DNA from: Rhodovastum atsumiense
GTDB lineage: Bacteria; Pseudomonadota; Alphaproteobacteria; Acetobacterales; Acetobacteraceae
Assembly: GCA_026225115.1 (NCBI GenBank)
Contig: JAMFSE010000063.1
Span: 1-44,074 of the forward strand
Length of the DNA: 44,074 nt
Reading direction: 5' to 3'
Shown: one piece after another, positions 33,222-41,719 of the stretch
How positions within the stretch are numbered: the first letter of the stretch is position 1
How the letters are laid out: each line of letters opens with the position of its first letter
The notes under the pieces: model-generated
Told to the model about the DNA's origin: nothing
Seen by the model: the letters and a program-made list of their open reading frames with translations, nothing else
The model's database searches: none
Made by a program: the position numbers and the translations under genes

Positions 33222-35098
33222 ACAATTCCGACCTGCTGTTTGCCGATAGCGACGAAACCCCGCATGCGGCCGTTACCGGGCTGGCGCCATGGACGATTCT
33301 TATCGTGGACGATGATCCGGAAGTGCATCTGGCGACGACGCTGGCCTTGTCGGATATCGTTTTTCTGGGCCGTCCGCTTGAATTTCTAAAAGCCTATTCG
33401 GCGGCGCAAGCGCGCGAGATCCTTCGCGGCTCCGCCGAGATCGCCGTCATTTTGCTCGATGTCGTCATGGAATCGGACGATGCGGGTCTGCAGCTTGTGC
33501 GCCATATCAGGCAGGACCTTAACCTGCATACGACGCGCATTATTCTGCGGACCGGACAGCCCGGCTCGGCGCCTGAACGCGATGTCATCGTGGAATATGA
33601 CATCAACGATTATAAGGCGAAAACCGAGCTGACCGACACGCGTTTATTTACGACCATCGTCGCGGCGCTGCGCGGCTACCGCCATCTGGCCAGTCTGGAA
33701 AGCAGCCGGCTGGGCTTGCGCAAAGTCATAGATGCGGCGGCTTCGCTGCATCAAAGCCGGTCGCTGGATTTGTTCGCCGATGGCGTGTTGATGCAACTCT
33801 CCGCCATTCTCGATTCCGACGCGCATAGCATCCTATGCACGCAGCGCCGCTTTGAGGCGCCGGGTGGAATGGTCATGCTGGCCTGCAGCGGGCGTTTCCG
33901 TGCATTGACGTGTGCTGCCGAGGAGCTGCCGCTGGATGCCGGGATTCGGCAACAGGTGCAGGCTGCGCTGGAAAGTCAAAACCATGTTTTCAACGGTTCC
34001 CATGCCGCACTCTATTTAAGAACGCCGACCGACTGGGAGGTGGTGGTCTATGTCGAACGCGGCCGGCCGTTCAGTGAGCTCGACCTCTCCTTGCTTGAGA
34101 TGTTCGGGCAAAATATTTCCATCGGTTATGATAATCTGGAAATTTATCGGCAGTTGCAGGACACGAACGCCACCCTTGAGCAGCGCGTGATGGAACGCAC
34201 TTTGGCCCTCAGCCAGAGCGAGATTCATCTGCGGCAGTTCAAATCCGCCGTCGAATACAGCTCGGCCGCGATTCTCATTACCAATCGCGACGGCGTGATC
34301 ACCTATGCCAATCCGGCGATGTCGCATAACAGCCTGTATTCGTCATCGGAGTTGCTGGGCCGGCACTTCAGCATGTTCAAGTCTGATGCGACCCAGGACG
34401 TCATTTATGATGCGATGTGGGCGAAGATTCTGAATGGGGAAAGCTGGCGTGGCGAGCTGCTGAACCGCCGCAAGGACGGCGTACTGCATTGGGAAGACGT
34501 ATCGATTTCACCGGTCACCGATCCCAGCGGCGAGATCACGCATTTTGTCGCGGTCAAGGATGAGATTTCCGAGCGCAAGAAGCTGGAAGCGGAATTGCGC
34601 CATCTGGCGACGATCGATCCGTTGACTGGCCTGCTCAACAGGCGGTCCTTCTTTGCGCTTGCCGAGCAGGAAATATCCCGCTTGCGGCGCCATCCGGGGA
34701 TGCTCTCGGTGGTGATGCTCGATGTCGACCATTTCAAATCGATCAATGATTTGCACGGCCATCAGGCAGGCGATGAGGTGTTGCGAGGGTTGGCCGAAGC
34801 CTGCGGCGGATGCTTGCGCGAGCGCGATATCATGGGCCGGCTCGGTGGTGAGGAATTCGCCTGTGTCCTGCCGGAGACATCCCTGGACCAAGCGATACTG
34901 GCGGCCGAACGGTTGCGGGCGGCGGTGTCATTCAAAAAGCTGAGCCTTGCCGATGGTCGCGAGGTCGCGATCACGGCAAGCATGGGCGTTGCGGTATTTC
35001 AGGACGCGGATAGCAGCATTGACGCGGTATTGCACCGCGCCGATCTCGCCCTCTACGCCGCAAAACAGGCGGGCCGCGATTGCATCCGCACCGCTTGA
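33218..35098 (+). CDS. Response regulator with DUF3369, PAS and GGDEF domains (diguanylate cyclase)
   Basis: This 626-residue protein reads, in order, as follows. The receiver (about 25-155) has acidic DDD at 31-33 and phospho-acceptor Asp81 in VILLDVVMESDDAG. DUF3369 (about 160-310) shows SLHQSRSLDLFADGVLMQL. A coiled coil comes at 310-335 and a PAS domain at about 340-455. The GGDEF domain (465-625) has ATIDPLTGLLNRRSF, DVDHFKSINDLHGHQAGD and active-site GGEEF at 543-547. The inhibitory site RERD (534-537) lies five residues before it. The motif form is active in known cyclases, so it likely makes cyclic-di-GMP, subject to product inhibition. ATGA overlap links it to the MHYT kinase. Confidence 0.93.
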   Translation: MNNSDLLFADSDETPHAAVTGLAPWTILIVDDDPEVHLATTLALSDIVFLGRPLEFLKAYSAAQAREILRGSAEIAVILLDVVMESDDAGLQLVRHIRQDLNLHTTRIILRTGQPGSAPERDVIVEYDINDYKAKTELTDTRLFTTIVAALRGYRHLASLESSRLGLRKVIDAAASLHQSRSLDLFADGVLMQLSAILDSDAHSILCTQRRFEAPGGMVMLACSGRFRALTCAAEELPLDAGIRQQVQAALESQNHVFNGSHAALYLRTPTDWEVVVYVERGRPFSELDLSLLEMFGQNISIGYDNLEIYRQLQDTNATLEQRVMERTLALSQSEIHLRQFKSAVEYSSAAILITNRDGVITYANPAMSHNSLYSSSELLGRHFSMFKSDATQDVIYDAMWAKILNGESWRGELLNRRKDGVLHWEDVSISPVTDPSGEITHFVAVKDEISERKKLEAELRHLATIDPLTGLLNRRSFFALAEQEISRLRRHPGMLSVVMLDVDHFKSINDLHGHQAGDEVLRGLAEACGGCLRERDIMGRLGGEEFACVLPETSLDQAILAAERLRAAVSFKKLSLADGREVAITASMGVAVFQDADSSIDAVLHRADLALYAAKQAGRDCIRTA

Positions 35099-35113
35099 TT
35101 TACGCCAATCGGC

Positions 35114-35148
35114 TGGAGCATGATCGCTTCAGGTGCGATCATGCTCCA
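35114..35148. repeat. Palindrome 1 downstream of the GGDEF gene
   Basis: Perfect 14-base arms TGGAGCATGATCGC (35114-35127) and GCGATCATGCTCCA (35135-35148) with a seven-base spacer. It sits 15 bases after the GGDEF stop, where a terminator is expected, and is followed by GCATTTTTGC, so an intrinsic terminator is possible. Confidence 0.75.
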
Positions 35149-35187
35149 GCATTTTTGCTGAGGGCGATTCACGGTTTCGGCCGCTCA

Positions 35188-35218
35188 AGAGCATTTTCCG
35201 ATCAATCGGAAATGCTCT
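35188..35218. repeat. Palindrome 2 (alphaproteobacterial GAGCATTTTCC-type)
   Basis: Arms AGAGCATTTTCCGAT (35188-35202) and ATCGGAAATGCTCT (35205-35218) with one bulged T. This form is familiar to me as a dispersed intergenic palindrome in many alphaproteobacteria; whether it is repeated in this genome cannot be seen from one window. Confidence 0.75.
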
Positions 35219-35232
35219 AGTTTTGCTTTAGC

Positions 35233-35289
35233 GAGCAATTTCATCCGATCAGCTTGGTTCTGGCGAACCAAGCTGATCGGATATTGCTC
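35233..35289. repeat. Palindrome 3, long hairpin before fdhD end
   Basis: Inner perfect arms of 18 bases (35243-35260 and 35265-35282, starting ATCCGATCAGC) have a TGGC loop; outer arms are GAGCAAT (35233-35239) and ATTGCTC (35283-35289). The outer arms match the start of palindrome 2 (GAGCATT), which suggests the three are related modules. Confidence 0.75.
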
Positions 35290-35318
35290 TAGATGAGCGG
35301 ACCTCAACCGATCGCGCT

Positions 35319-36125
35319 CTAATCCATCTCAATCCGCCAGCCATGGGTAAACACTTCGAACCCGTCCTCGCGGACGATGGCGGCCAGCGTGATGCCGGCG
35401 TGCTCGGCGGTGCGCACGGCGAGGGCGGTGGGCGCCGAGATCGCGGCAAGCAGAGGGACACCGAAAACCGCTGCCTTCTGAACCAGCTCGATCGAAATGC
35501 GGCTGGTCAGCAGGACGGCCCCATGGGCTGGGGCGAGGCCCGCCTGCGCCATCGCGCCGGCCAGCTTGTCCAGCGCGTTATGGCGTCCGACATCCTCGCG
35601 CACCGGCCCCAAACCAGCGCCCGGCAACCAGAAGGCCGCGGCATGGACGGATCGTGCCGCGTGATTAAGGGGTTGCGCTGCGGCTAGCGCAACAAAGGCC
35701 GTGCGCAACGCCTCCGCCTGGATGATCGTGCCACGGGCCACCTTCGGCAATGGGCGCATTGCCTGTTCGAGACTTTCCAGCCCGCACATCCCGCAGCCGG
35801 TATAGCCTGCAACGCGGCGGCGGCGGGTCAGCACGCGCTCCAAAGCGGGGCGGGCCAGCACCATTCGCATTTCCACGCCCAGTTCATGCGGCACGGTTTT
35901 ACAGCTGATGATCTCGCCGGGATGTGCTGCAAAACCTTCGGTCAGGGTGAAGCCGATGGCGAAATCCTCGAGGTCCAGCGGGCTCGCCATCATCACCGCA
36001 TAGGGCAGGTCGTTATAGGTCAGCGCGATGGGCGTCTCTTCCGCAAGGCTGCGCTCGGCCGCGCTGGAGACGCCATGCCGCCAGGCGCGCTCCGGCAGAC
36101 GGCTTATGCCGGCCGCCGCTTTCAC
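35319..36125 (-). CDS. fdhD: Formate dehydrogenase sulfurtransferase FdhD
   Basis: It carries sulfur from IscS to the molybdenum cofactor, needed for active formate dehydrogenases. It has 268 residues. The CxxC-type sulfur-relay motif is in GYTGCGMCGLESL (about residues 109-121); other blocks are ETPIALTYNDLPYAVMMASPLDLEDFAIGFTLTEG, EDVGRHNALDK and LLTSRISIELVQKAA. The start is GTG at 36125. It diverges from the molybdoenzyme gene at 36259 across about 130 bases, consistent with serving that enzyme. Confidence 0.95.
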   Translation of the reverse strand: MKAAAGISRLPERAWRHGVSSAAERSLAEETPIALTYNDLPYAVMMASPLDLEDFAIGFTLTEGFAAHPGEIISCKTVPHELGVEMRMVLARPALERVLTRRRRVAGYTGCGMCGLESLEQAMRPLPKVARGTIIQAEALRTAFVALAAAQPLNHAARSVHAAAFWLPGAGLGPVREDVGRHNALDKLAGAMAQAGLAPAHGAVLLTSRISIELVQKAAVFGVPLLAAISAPTALAVRTAEHAGITLAAIVREDGFEVFTHGWRIEMD

Positions 36126-36258
36126 CGGAACGCCCCGGTCAATCTGATCCGAAAATATTGCATCACATCCATCATGTAATGCGATAACTCAAAAGCCCAA
36201 ACCCGCTTGCACCCAAATGCCGTCGGGCGCCATCATAGCGCAGGTTAAGGAGCAGGCC

Positions 36259-38526
36259 ATGGCACAGGAAAAAACAGTCACAGGCGTCAAAACCTATGAT
36301 AATCCCGCCGGCGGCTGGGGCGCGTTGCGGGCGACGGCCCAGGCGGTCGCAACACAGATGCACGCGGTTGAGGCCTCCAAAACCTTGCTGCGCACCAACC
36401 AGCCAGACGGGTTCGACTGCCCGGGCTGCGCCTGGCCGGACAAAAAGCACAGCTCCACCTTCCAGTTCTGTGAGAATGGCGCCAAGGCGGTCACCTGGGA
36501 GGCGACCAAAAAGCGGGTGCCGCCGGAATTTTTTGCCGCCCATAGCGTCACCGAATTGCTGGAATGGTCCGATTACGCGCTCGAAAATGAAGGGCGTCTT
36601 ACGCATCCGATGCGCTATAACGCGGCCGCCGACAAATACGAGTCGGTGGCATGGGGGGCCGCCTTCGCCGAAATCGGCGCGCAGTTGCGTGCGCTCGATC
36701 CTAATACGGTGGAATTCTATACCTCCGGCCGGACCTCGAACGAGGCGGCATTCCTGTACCAGATCTTTGCCCGTGAATACGGCAGCAGCAATTTCCCCGA
36801 TTGTTCCAATATGTGCCACGAAGCCTCCAGCGTCGGGCTCCCGCAGTCGATCGGTTTTGGCAAGGGAACCGTGCCGCTGGAAGGCTTCGATCATTGCGAG
36901 CTGATCATCGCCATCGGCCATAATCCCGGCACCAACCATCCGCGCATGATGGGCACCTTGCATGATGTTTCCAGGCGGGGCGTTCCGATCATCGTCATGA
37001 ACCCGTTGCGCGAACGGGCGCTGGAGCGCTTTGCCGACCCGCAGGACCCGCTGGAGATGGCGACGATGGGTGCCACCCCGATTGCCTCGACCTATCTGCA
37101 GGTGAGCGTCGGCGGCGATGCGGCAGCGTTGAAGGGCATCATGAAGGCGCTGCTGGAAATGGAAGCGGCGGCTGGCGGCGTACTGGATCGTGCATTCATC
37201 GCCGCGCATACGATGGGGTTCGACGAACTGGCGGCCGATCTTGCCGCCACCAGCTGGGAGAGCATCACCGCCGGTTCCGGGCTGACGCAAGCTGCGCTGG
37301 AGAGCGTCGCCAAAGCCTATGCGGCGTCGAATGCCACGATTGTGACCTATGGCATGGGCGTCACCCAGCACGTGCACGGCACCGAAAATGTCCAGCAGAT
37401 CGCCAATCTGCTTTTGCTGCGCGGCAATTTCGGCAAGCCGGGCGCCGGGATTTGTCCGCTGCGCGGCCATTCCAACGTGCAGGGAAATCGCACCGTCGGC
37501 ATTACGGAAAGGCCGAGTGCGGAGATGCTGGACGGTATCGAGCGGACCTTTGGTTTTCGCCCGTCGGCAGCGCGTGGGCATGACGCGGTGGCGGCGATGC
37601 AGGCGATCCGCGCGGGCAGCTCAAAGGCTTTGATCTGCGTGGGCGGCAATCTGGCGGTGGCGATGTCAGACCCGGAGCAATGCGCCGCGGCCATGCGCGG
37701 TCTGTCGCTGTCGGTGCATCTTGCCACCAAGCTCAACCGTTCGCATCTGCTGGTGGGAAAGACGAGCCTCCTTTTCCCGGTGCTGGGGCGCACGGAAAGC
37801 GATGTGCAGGCAAGCGGGCAGCAGGCGGTGACCGTCGAAGATTCGATGTCGATGGTGCATGCATCGCGGGGCAATTTGCCGCCGGCGTCGGAGCATCTGC
37901 GCTCGGAGCCCGCGATCGTCGCCGGCATGGCGAAAGCGACCTTGCCTGCAACCAGAGTCGACTGGGACGGGTTGGTTGCGGATTACGACCGCATTCGTGA
38001 TGCGATCGAGAGCGTGTATCCGGAATTTGCCAATTATAATGCCGGCATCCGCGTACCCGGGGGCTTCGAGCTGCCGATTCCGCCGAACAGACTGGTGTGG
38101 AAAACCACGACCGGCAAAGCCATGTTCAAGCTGTTCAAAGGACTTAACGAGGATGGTCCAGGCTACGGCGCCGATGTTCTAAAACTCACTACGCTGCGCA
38201 GCCATGATCAGTACAACACGACCATTTACGGGCTGGACGATCGGTATCGCGGTATTTTCGGGCGCCGCGATGTGGTGTTTGTCAATGCTAAGGACCTGGC
38301 CGCACGCGGGCTGGAACATGGCAGCGTGATTGATGTGGAGGCGGCTTTTACCGATGGCAGGCGGCGTATCCTCAAGGGCTTTACCGCGGTTGCCTATAAT
38401 CTTCCGCAAGGATCGGCGGCGGCCTATTACCCGGAAGCCAATTGCCTGGTGCCGCTGGATTATGCCGATGCGCAGAGCGGCACGCCCGGCTATAAATCCG
38501 TGCCGGTGAGAATAGCGGCGAGTTGA
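36259..38526 (+). CDS. FdhF/YdeP-family molybdopterin oxidoreductase
   Basis: This 755-residue protein of the YdeP subgroup starts at the ATG at 36259, where AAGGAG is six bases upstream; an open frame from 36217 adds 14 residues. Its N-terminal stretch NQPDGFDCPGCAWPD is the YdeP form rather than a classical CxxCxxxC iron-sulfur ferredoxin-like motif. Further features are the SNMCHEASSVGLPQSIGFGKGTVP active-site region, GHNPGTNHPRMMGTLHD, the pterin block PLRGHSNVQGNRTVGITERP and the RSHDQYNTTIYGLDDRYRGIFGRRD C-terminal domain. Activity is uncertain; YdeP aids acid resistance in E. coli. No electron-transfer or formate-channel subunit is adjacent. Confidence 0.92.
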   Translation: MAQEKTVTGVKTYDNPAGGWGALRATAQAVATQMHAVEASKTLLRTNQPDGFDCPGCAWPDKKHSSTFQFCENGAKAVTWEATKKRVPPEFFAAHSVTELLEWSDYALENEGRLTHPMRYNAAADKYESVAWGAAFAEIGAQLRALDPNTVEFYTSGRTSNEAAFLYQIFAREYGSSNFPDCSNMCHEASSVGLPQSIGFGKGTVPLEGFDHCELIIAIGHNPGTNHPRMMGTLHDVSRRGVPIIVMNPLRERALERFADPQDPLEMATMGATPIASTYLQVSVGGDAAALKGIMKALLEMEAAAGGVLDRAFIAAHTMGFDELAADLAATSWESITAGSGLTQAALESVAKAYAASNATIVTYGMGVTQHVHGTENVQQIANLLLLRGNFGKPGAGICPLRGHSNVQGNRTVGITERPSAEMLDGIERTFGFRPSAARGHDAVAAMQAIRAGSSKALICVGGNLAVAMSDPEQCAAAMRGLSLSVHLATKLNRSHLLVGKTSLLFPVLGRTESDVQASGQQAVTVEDSMSMVHASRGNLPPASEHLRSEPAIVAGMAKATLPATRVDWDGLVADYDRIRDAIESVYPEFANYNAGIRVPGGFELPIPPNRLVWKTTTGKAMFKLFKGLNEDGPGYGADVLKLTTLRSHDQYNTTIYGLDDRYRGIFGRRDVVFVNAKDLAARGLEHGSVIDVEAAFTDGRRRILKGFTAVAYNLPQGSAAAYYPEANCLVPLDYADAQSGTPGYKSVPVRIAAS

Positions 38527-38538
38527 GGGGATCTTTCC

Positions 38539-39006
38539 GTGGGTTTTGATACCGTATTTGATTTTGAGCTGGATTTTGCCGGGACGTTGCAATGCATCCC
38601 AATGGCTGTGCGCTATAAGCTCGACCGCACCGGCGTGAAACTCTCACTGCCGCAATGGCGCCGATTTGACGCTGAAGATCGCCGTGATCTGGTGCTTCGG
38701 CCATGCGGGAGCGCGGCGGAGGTCAGGCAATACCGCGAGGCGCTGGCGGCGCTCATTACCGCGCGTGCGGATGAAGCGCCGAAGTTCCTGCCCATTGAAC
38801 CCGCCGCTGCCTGGGAGAATATCAACGCCGTTCCCGAGCAGATTACCGCCTATGAAAAGAAACTGGGTATTGAGCCGATTACATTGGGCCAATGGCAATC
38901 ACTCTCCGCATTGCAGCGATTCACGCTGTTGAAACTCTCGCGGGATAGCCACGACAATGCCAATTTCATTCCGGCGCTGAAAGAATTCAATCTTCTGTCT
39001 GCGTAA
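38539..39006 (+). CDS. Nitrate reductase-associated protein family (function unknown)
   Basis: This 155-residue soluble protein begins FDTVFDFELDFAGTLQCIPMAVRYKLDRTGVKLSLPQWRRF. That matches a family named for being near assimilatory nitrate reductase in cyanobacteria; no biochemical function is known. Here it follows the YdeP-like enzyme by 12 bases with GAGGGGAT ahead of a GTG start, so the two are co-transcribed. The link to a molybdoenzyme other than nitrate reductase is of interest. The rest is Arg/Glu-rich helices without further motifs. Confidence 0.85.
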   Translation: MGFDTVFDFELDFAGTLQCIPMAVRYKLDRTGVKLSLPQWRRFDAEDRRDLVLRPCGSAAEVRQYREALAALITARADEAPKFLPIEPAAAWENINAVPEQITAYEKKLGIEPITLGQWQSLSALQRFTLLKLSRDSHDNANFIPALKEFNLLSA

Positions 39007-39017
39007 AGCTGGCGTCG

Positions 39018-39476
39018 CTATTCGAGGGGTTTCCAGTAATCTGAAAGATAGCCCCCAGCATCGACCGGCGCCGGTTTGCCGGTGATGGCCGGGGCGCCGT
39101 TATTGCAGCGCCACTGCTCGGCGCTGTCATGGCCGGTGATATAGGCCGGGATGAAATCCGAATTTGGGTTTTGTTTGCACCAGTCAACGCCGGCCGGCAG
39201 CATCAAGGCCGTGTTGGCTTTACCGCAGGGCAGGTTGGCGCCGGCGTTGCAAGCTAGAAGCTTGCCGTCCATGCAGCGCACCACGGTGCTGCGCTCGACC
39301 CAGGCGGGATCGGCGTTATGCAGGCCAAAGACTTGTTCCACCTCCGGCACCAGAGATCCGGGGAGGGGGCGCGGCGTGGCATCGTCACGCTGGCAGATCT
39401 GACCGGCATACGCGGGCGCGGCGGCCAGCGTGATCGTCAAAACACCAGCCACAAGCATCAAAACCCGCATCATCAT
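39018..39476 (-). CDS. Secreted six-cysteine protein of unknown function
   Basis: This 152-residue protein has a clear signal peptide (MMMRVLMLVAGVLTITLAAAPAYA) and cleavage after AYA. The mature part has six Cys (28, 68, 76, 84, 100, 124), enough for three disulfides, in a setting of Trp, Pro and Asp with GLHNADPAWVERSTVVRCMDGKLLACNAGANLPCGKANTAL. I do not know the family; the pattern suggests a periplasmic protein with disulfides. A much longer reading frame runs up to 40145 but crosses the methyltransferase region out of its frame and is not real. It follows the methyltransferase by 56 bases. Confidence 0.75.
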   Translation of the reverse strand: MMMRVLMLVAGVLTITLAAAPAYAGQICQRDDATPRPLPGSLVPEVEQVFGLHNADPAWVERSTVVRCMDGKLLACNAGANLPCGKANTALMLPAGVDWCKQNPNSDFIPAYITGHDSAEQWRCNNGAPAITGKPAPVDAGGYLSDYWKPLE

Positions 39477-39532
39477 GGACACGAGCGTATCGCGGCGCGG
39501 CGGCGATGGAAATGGGTTGGAGCGGCGGTTAC

Positions 39533-40171
39533 CTACCCGTAGGCAGGGACCGGAATGGCGCACGCTTCGCCGTGCCGCGCGAAGATGAAAAAATCGGCGA
39601 AGCTGGTGTCGTCTGGCTGGGCCGGGTCGAAAGGATAGGGGTTGGGGCAATGGGCGGCGAGCCGCCAATCGGCAAAATTCCACTGTACGTAATCGGTAAA
39701 GCGGCGATGACGGACATGCGGGGAAGACCAGGCGGCATCGGTATTGCTGGCATAGATGACGACGAAACGCTTCGAAATATCGAATAAGGTGCTCATGTAA
39801 TCGGCAAAGCCGGAATCCTCGGTCAGGTGGTAGATGACGTCCATCGACAAGCCCATCGTCGCACGGCGCTCGGGTGAAAGCTCGGAGCGCAGATAGAATT
39901 GCCGGGAGCAGTCGTTCAGCACCAGCGCCCGGCAATGCGCGAGCGCTTCCTCCGATACGTCCACCCCGACATAGCGGGGAATTTTCAGCTCCTGCATCAC
40001 GCTGCCATCGCCGCAGCCGAAGTCCAGCAGGTCCATAATCCCGTTTTCGCGGGCGAAACCGTTGATGAAGTCCACCTTGAACCGGGCGAGCCGGCCATAG
40101 GAGCCGGCGCCGGAATTGCCGCCGCTTTGGTAGCGCTGCTTCCAATAGGCAATCGGGTTAAAATTGTTCAT
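39533..40171 (-). CDS. Class I SAM-dependent methyltransferase
   Basis: The protein is 212 residues from the ATG at 40171. Motif I is the SAM-binding LLDFGCGDGSVMQEL; motif II is YVGVDVSEEALAHCRAL; MGLSMDVIYHLTEDSGFADYMSTLF fits the Asp-Val-Ile-x-His motif seen in small-molecule methyltransferases. The substrate is unknown. The frame continues upstream to 40837 through the start of ffh on the other strand; those codons are not supported. The region 40172-40339 separates it from divergent ffh. Confidence 0.85.
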   Translation of the reverse strand: MNNFNPIAYWKQRYQSGGNSGAGSYGRLARFKVDFINGFARENGIMDLLDFGCGDGSVMQELKIPRYVGVDVSEEALAHCRALVLNDCSRQFYLRSELSPERRATMGLSMDVIYHLTEDSGFADYMSTLFDISKRFVVIYASNTDAAWSSPHVRHRRFTDYVQWNFADWRLAAHCPNPYPFDPAQPDDTSFADFFIFARHGEACAIPVPAYG

Positions 40172-40339
40172 GCGGTAAGGATCGGTCCAAAAGGCTAATA
40201 AATCCTTAGTATTGGCGGGAAATCCGAGGTCGTCTTGACTCTCGCAGGGGCCAGGCGCAGAGGGTGCCCAGATATTCGGTTCCGCCGTGCTGCGAGGGTT
40301 CGCACCACGGCGTGTTTTCTGTTGTGGAGTACACCGGCC

Positions 40340-41719
40340 ATGTTCGACTCGCTGTCGGGCAAGTTTTCCGAGGTTTTCGAGAAGCTCCGCCGCCGCGGTT
40401 CGCTGAACGAGGCGGACGTGACCGAGGCGCTGCGCGAAATCCGCCTGGCGCTGCTGGATGCCGACGTGGCGCTGCCGGTGGTGAAGGATTTCATCGCCCA
40501 GGTTCGGGAAAAAGCCGTCGGCGCCGAAGTGCTGCGCTCCGTCTCCCCCGGCCAGATGGTCGTCAAAATCGTTAATGACGCGCTGGTTGAGGCCCTGGGG
40601 GGCACCGCCGTCCCCCTCAACCTGCTGGCGCCGGCGCCACTGCCGATTTTGATGGTCGGCCTGCAGGGTTCCGGCAAAACCACCACCTCCGGCAAAATCG
40701 CGCTGCGGCTGAAAACCCGGGACCGTAAGAAAGTTCTGCTGGCGAGCCTGGATACCCAGCGCCCGGCCGCGCAATTGCAGCTGGAACAGCTGGCGCAGCG
40801 CGCCGAAGTCGCCAGCCTGCCGATCATCGCGGGGCAAACCCCGATGCAGATCGCCATCCGGGCCATGGACACCGCCCGGCGCGAAGTCTTCGACGTCGTG
40901 ATCCTGGACACCGCCGGCCGCCTTTCCATCGACCTCGCCTTGATGGAAGAGGTCAAAGCCATCCGTAAGGCGGTCAACCCGGTGGAAACTCTGCTGGTCG
41001 TGGACGCCATGACCGGGCAGGACGCGGTTGCCACTGCCACCGCCTTCAACGAAGCGCTAGGCATCAGCGGCATCGTGATGACCCGGCTCGACGGCGATAG
41101 CCGCGGCGGTGCCGCCCTTTCCATGCGCGCCGTCACCGGCGCCCCGATCAAACTGGTCGGCACCGGCGAGAAACTCGACGCGCTGGATAATTTCGACCCC
41201 GAACGCGTCGCCGGCCGTATCCTCGGCATGGGCGATATCGTCGGACTCGTCGAACGCGCCTCCGAGACCATCGATCAGGCCGAAGCCGAAAAACTCGCCA
41301 AAAAGATGGCGAAAGGCAAATTCGACCTCGAAGACTACGCCTCGCAGCTCAAACAAATCGCCAAAATGGGTTCCCTCTCCGGCATCCTCGGGATGCTGCC
41401 CGGCGTCGGCAAAATCAAAAAACAGCTCGAGGACGCCAATCTCGAGACCACCATGTTCAAGCGCCAGGCCGCCATCATCGGCTCAATGACCGTCGCTGAA
41501 CGCCGCAATCCGGATTTGATGAAAGCCAGCCGCAAAAAACGCGTCGCCGCCGGCTCCGGCACCTCGGTGCAGGAAGTCAACAAACTGCTCAAACAGTTCG
41601 ACGAAATGTCCACCATGATGAAGCGCATGAATAAAATGGGCGGCCAGGCCGCCATGATGCGCCAAATGCAAGCAGCTATGGGCGGCCAAGGGCCAAAGGG
41701 AGGACGCAGGCCGTTTTAA
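40340..41719 (+). CDS. ffh: Signal recognition particle protein Ffh
   Basis: This 459-residue GTPase binds signal sequences with SRP RNA and targets ribosomes to FtsY and SecYEG. It starts at the ATG in MFDSLSGKFSEVFEKLRRRG. N domain about 1-90. G1 is VGLQGSGKTTTSGKIA; other G-domain motifs are DTQRPAAQLQLEQLA, LDTAGRLSIDLALMEE and TRLDGDSRGGAAL. The C-terminal M domain is Met-rich (MSTMMKRMNKMGGQAAMMRQMQAAMGG). TGGAG lies ten bases before the ATG. It begins the conserved block ffh-rpsP-rimM-trmD-rplS. I see no SRP RNA gene near it. Confidence 0.97.
   Translation: MFDSLSGKFSEVFEKLRRRGSLNEADVTEALREIRLALLDADVALPVVKDFIAQVREKAVGAEVLRSVSPGQMVVKIVNDALVEALGGTAVPLNLLAPAPLPILMVGLQGSGKTTTSGKIALRLKTRDRKKVLLASLDTQRPAAQLQLEQLAQRAEVASLPIIAGQTPMQIAIRAMDTARREVFDVVILDTAGRLSIDLALMEEVKAIRKAVNPVETLLVVDAMTGQDAVATATAFNEALGISGIVMTRLDGDSRGGAALSMRAVTGAPIKLVGTGEKLDALDNFDPERVAGRILGMGDIVGLVERASETIDQAEAEKLAKKMAKGKFDLEDYASQLKQIAKMGSLSGILGMLPGVGKIKKQLEDANLETTMFKRQAAIIGSMTVAERRNPDLMKASRKKRVAAGSGTSVQEVNKLLKQFDEMSTMMKRMNKMGGQAAMMRQMQAAMGGQGPKGGRRPF

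Noticed and set aside
36172-37581. 469-residue open frame on the minus strand
   Set aside because: It lies opposite the YdeP-like gene, has no family features and reads as biased His/Arg/Gly codon shadow of a GC-rich gene.
39477-40145. Extension of the secreted-protein frame upstream
   Set aside because: It crosses the methyltransferase in another frame, is Arg-rich and the signal peptide at 39476 marks the true start.
40172-40339. Possible SRP RNA gene ahead of ffh
   Set aside because: I looked for the conserved GGAAG tetraloop-bearing hairpin of 4.5S RNA and did not find it; SRP RNA is often unlinked to ffh.
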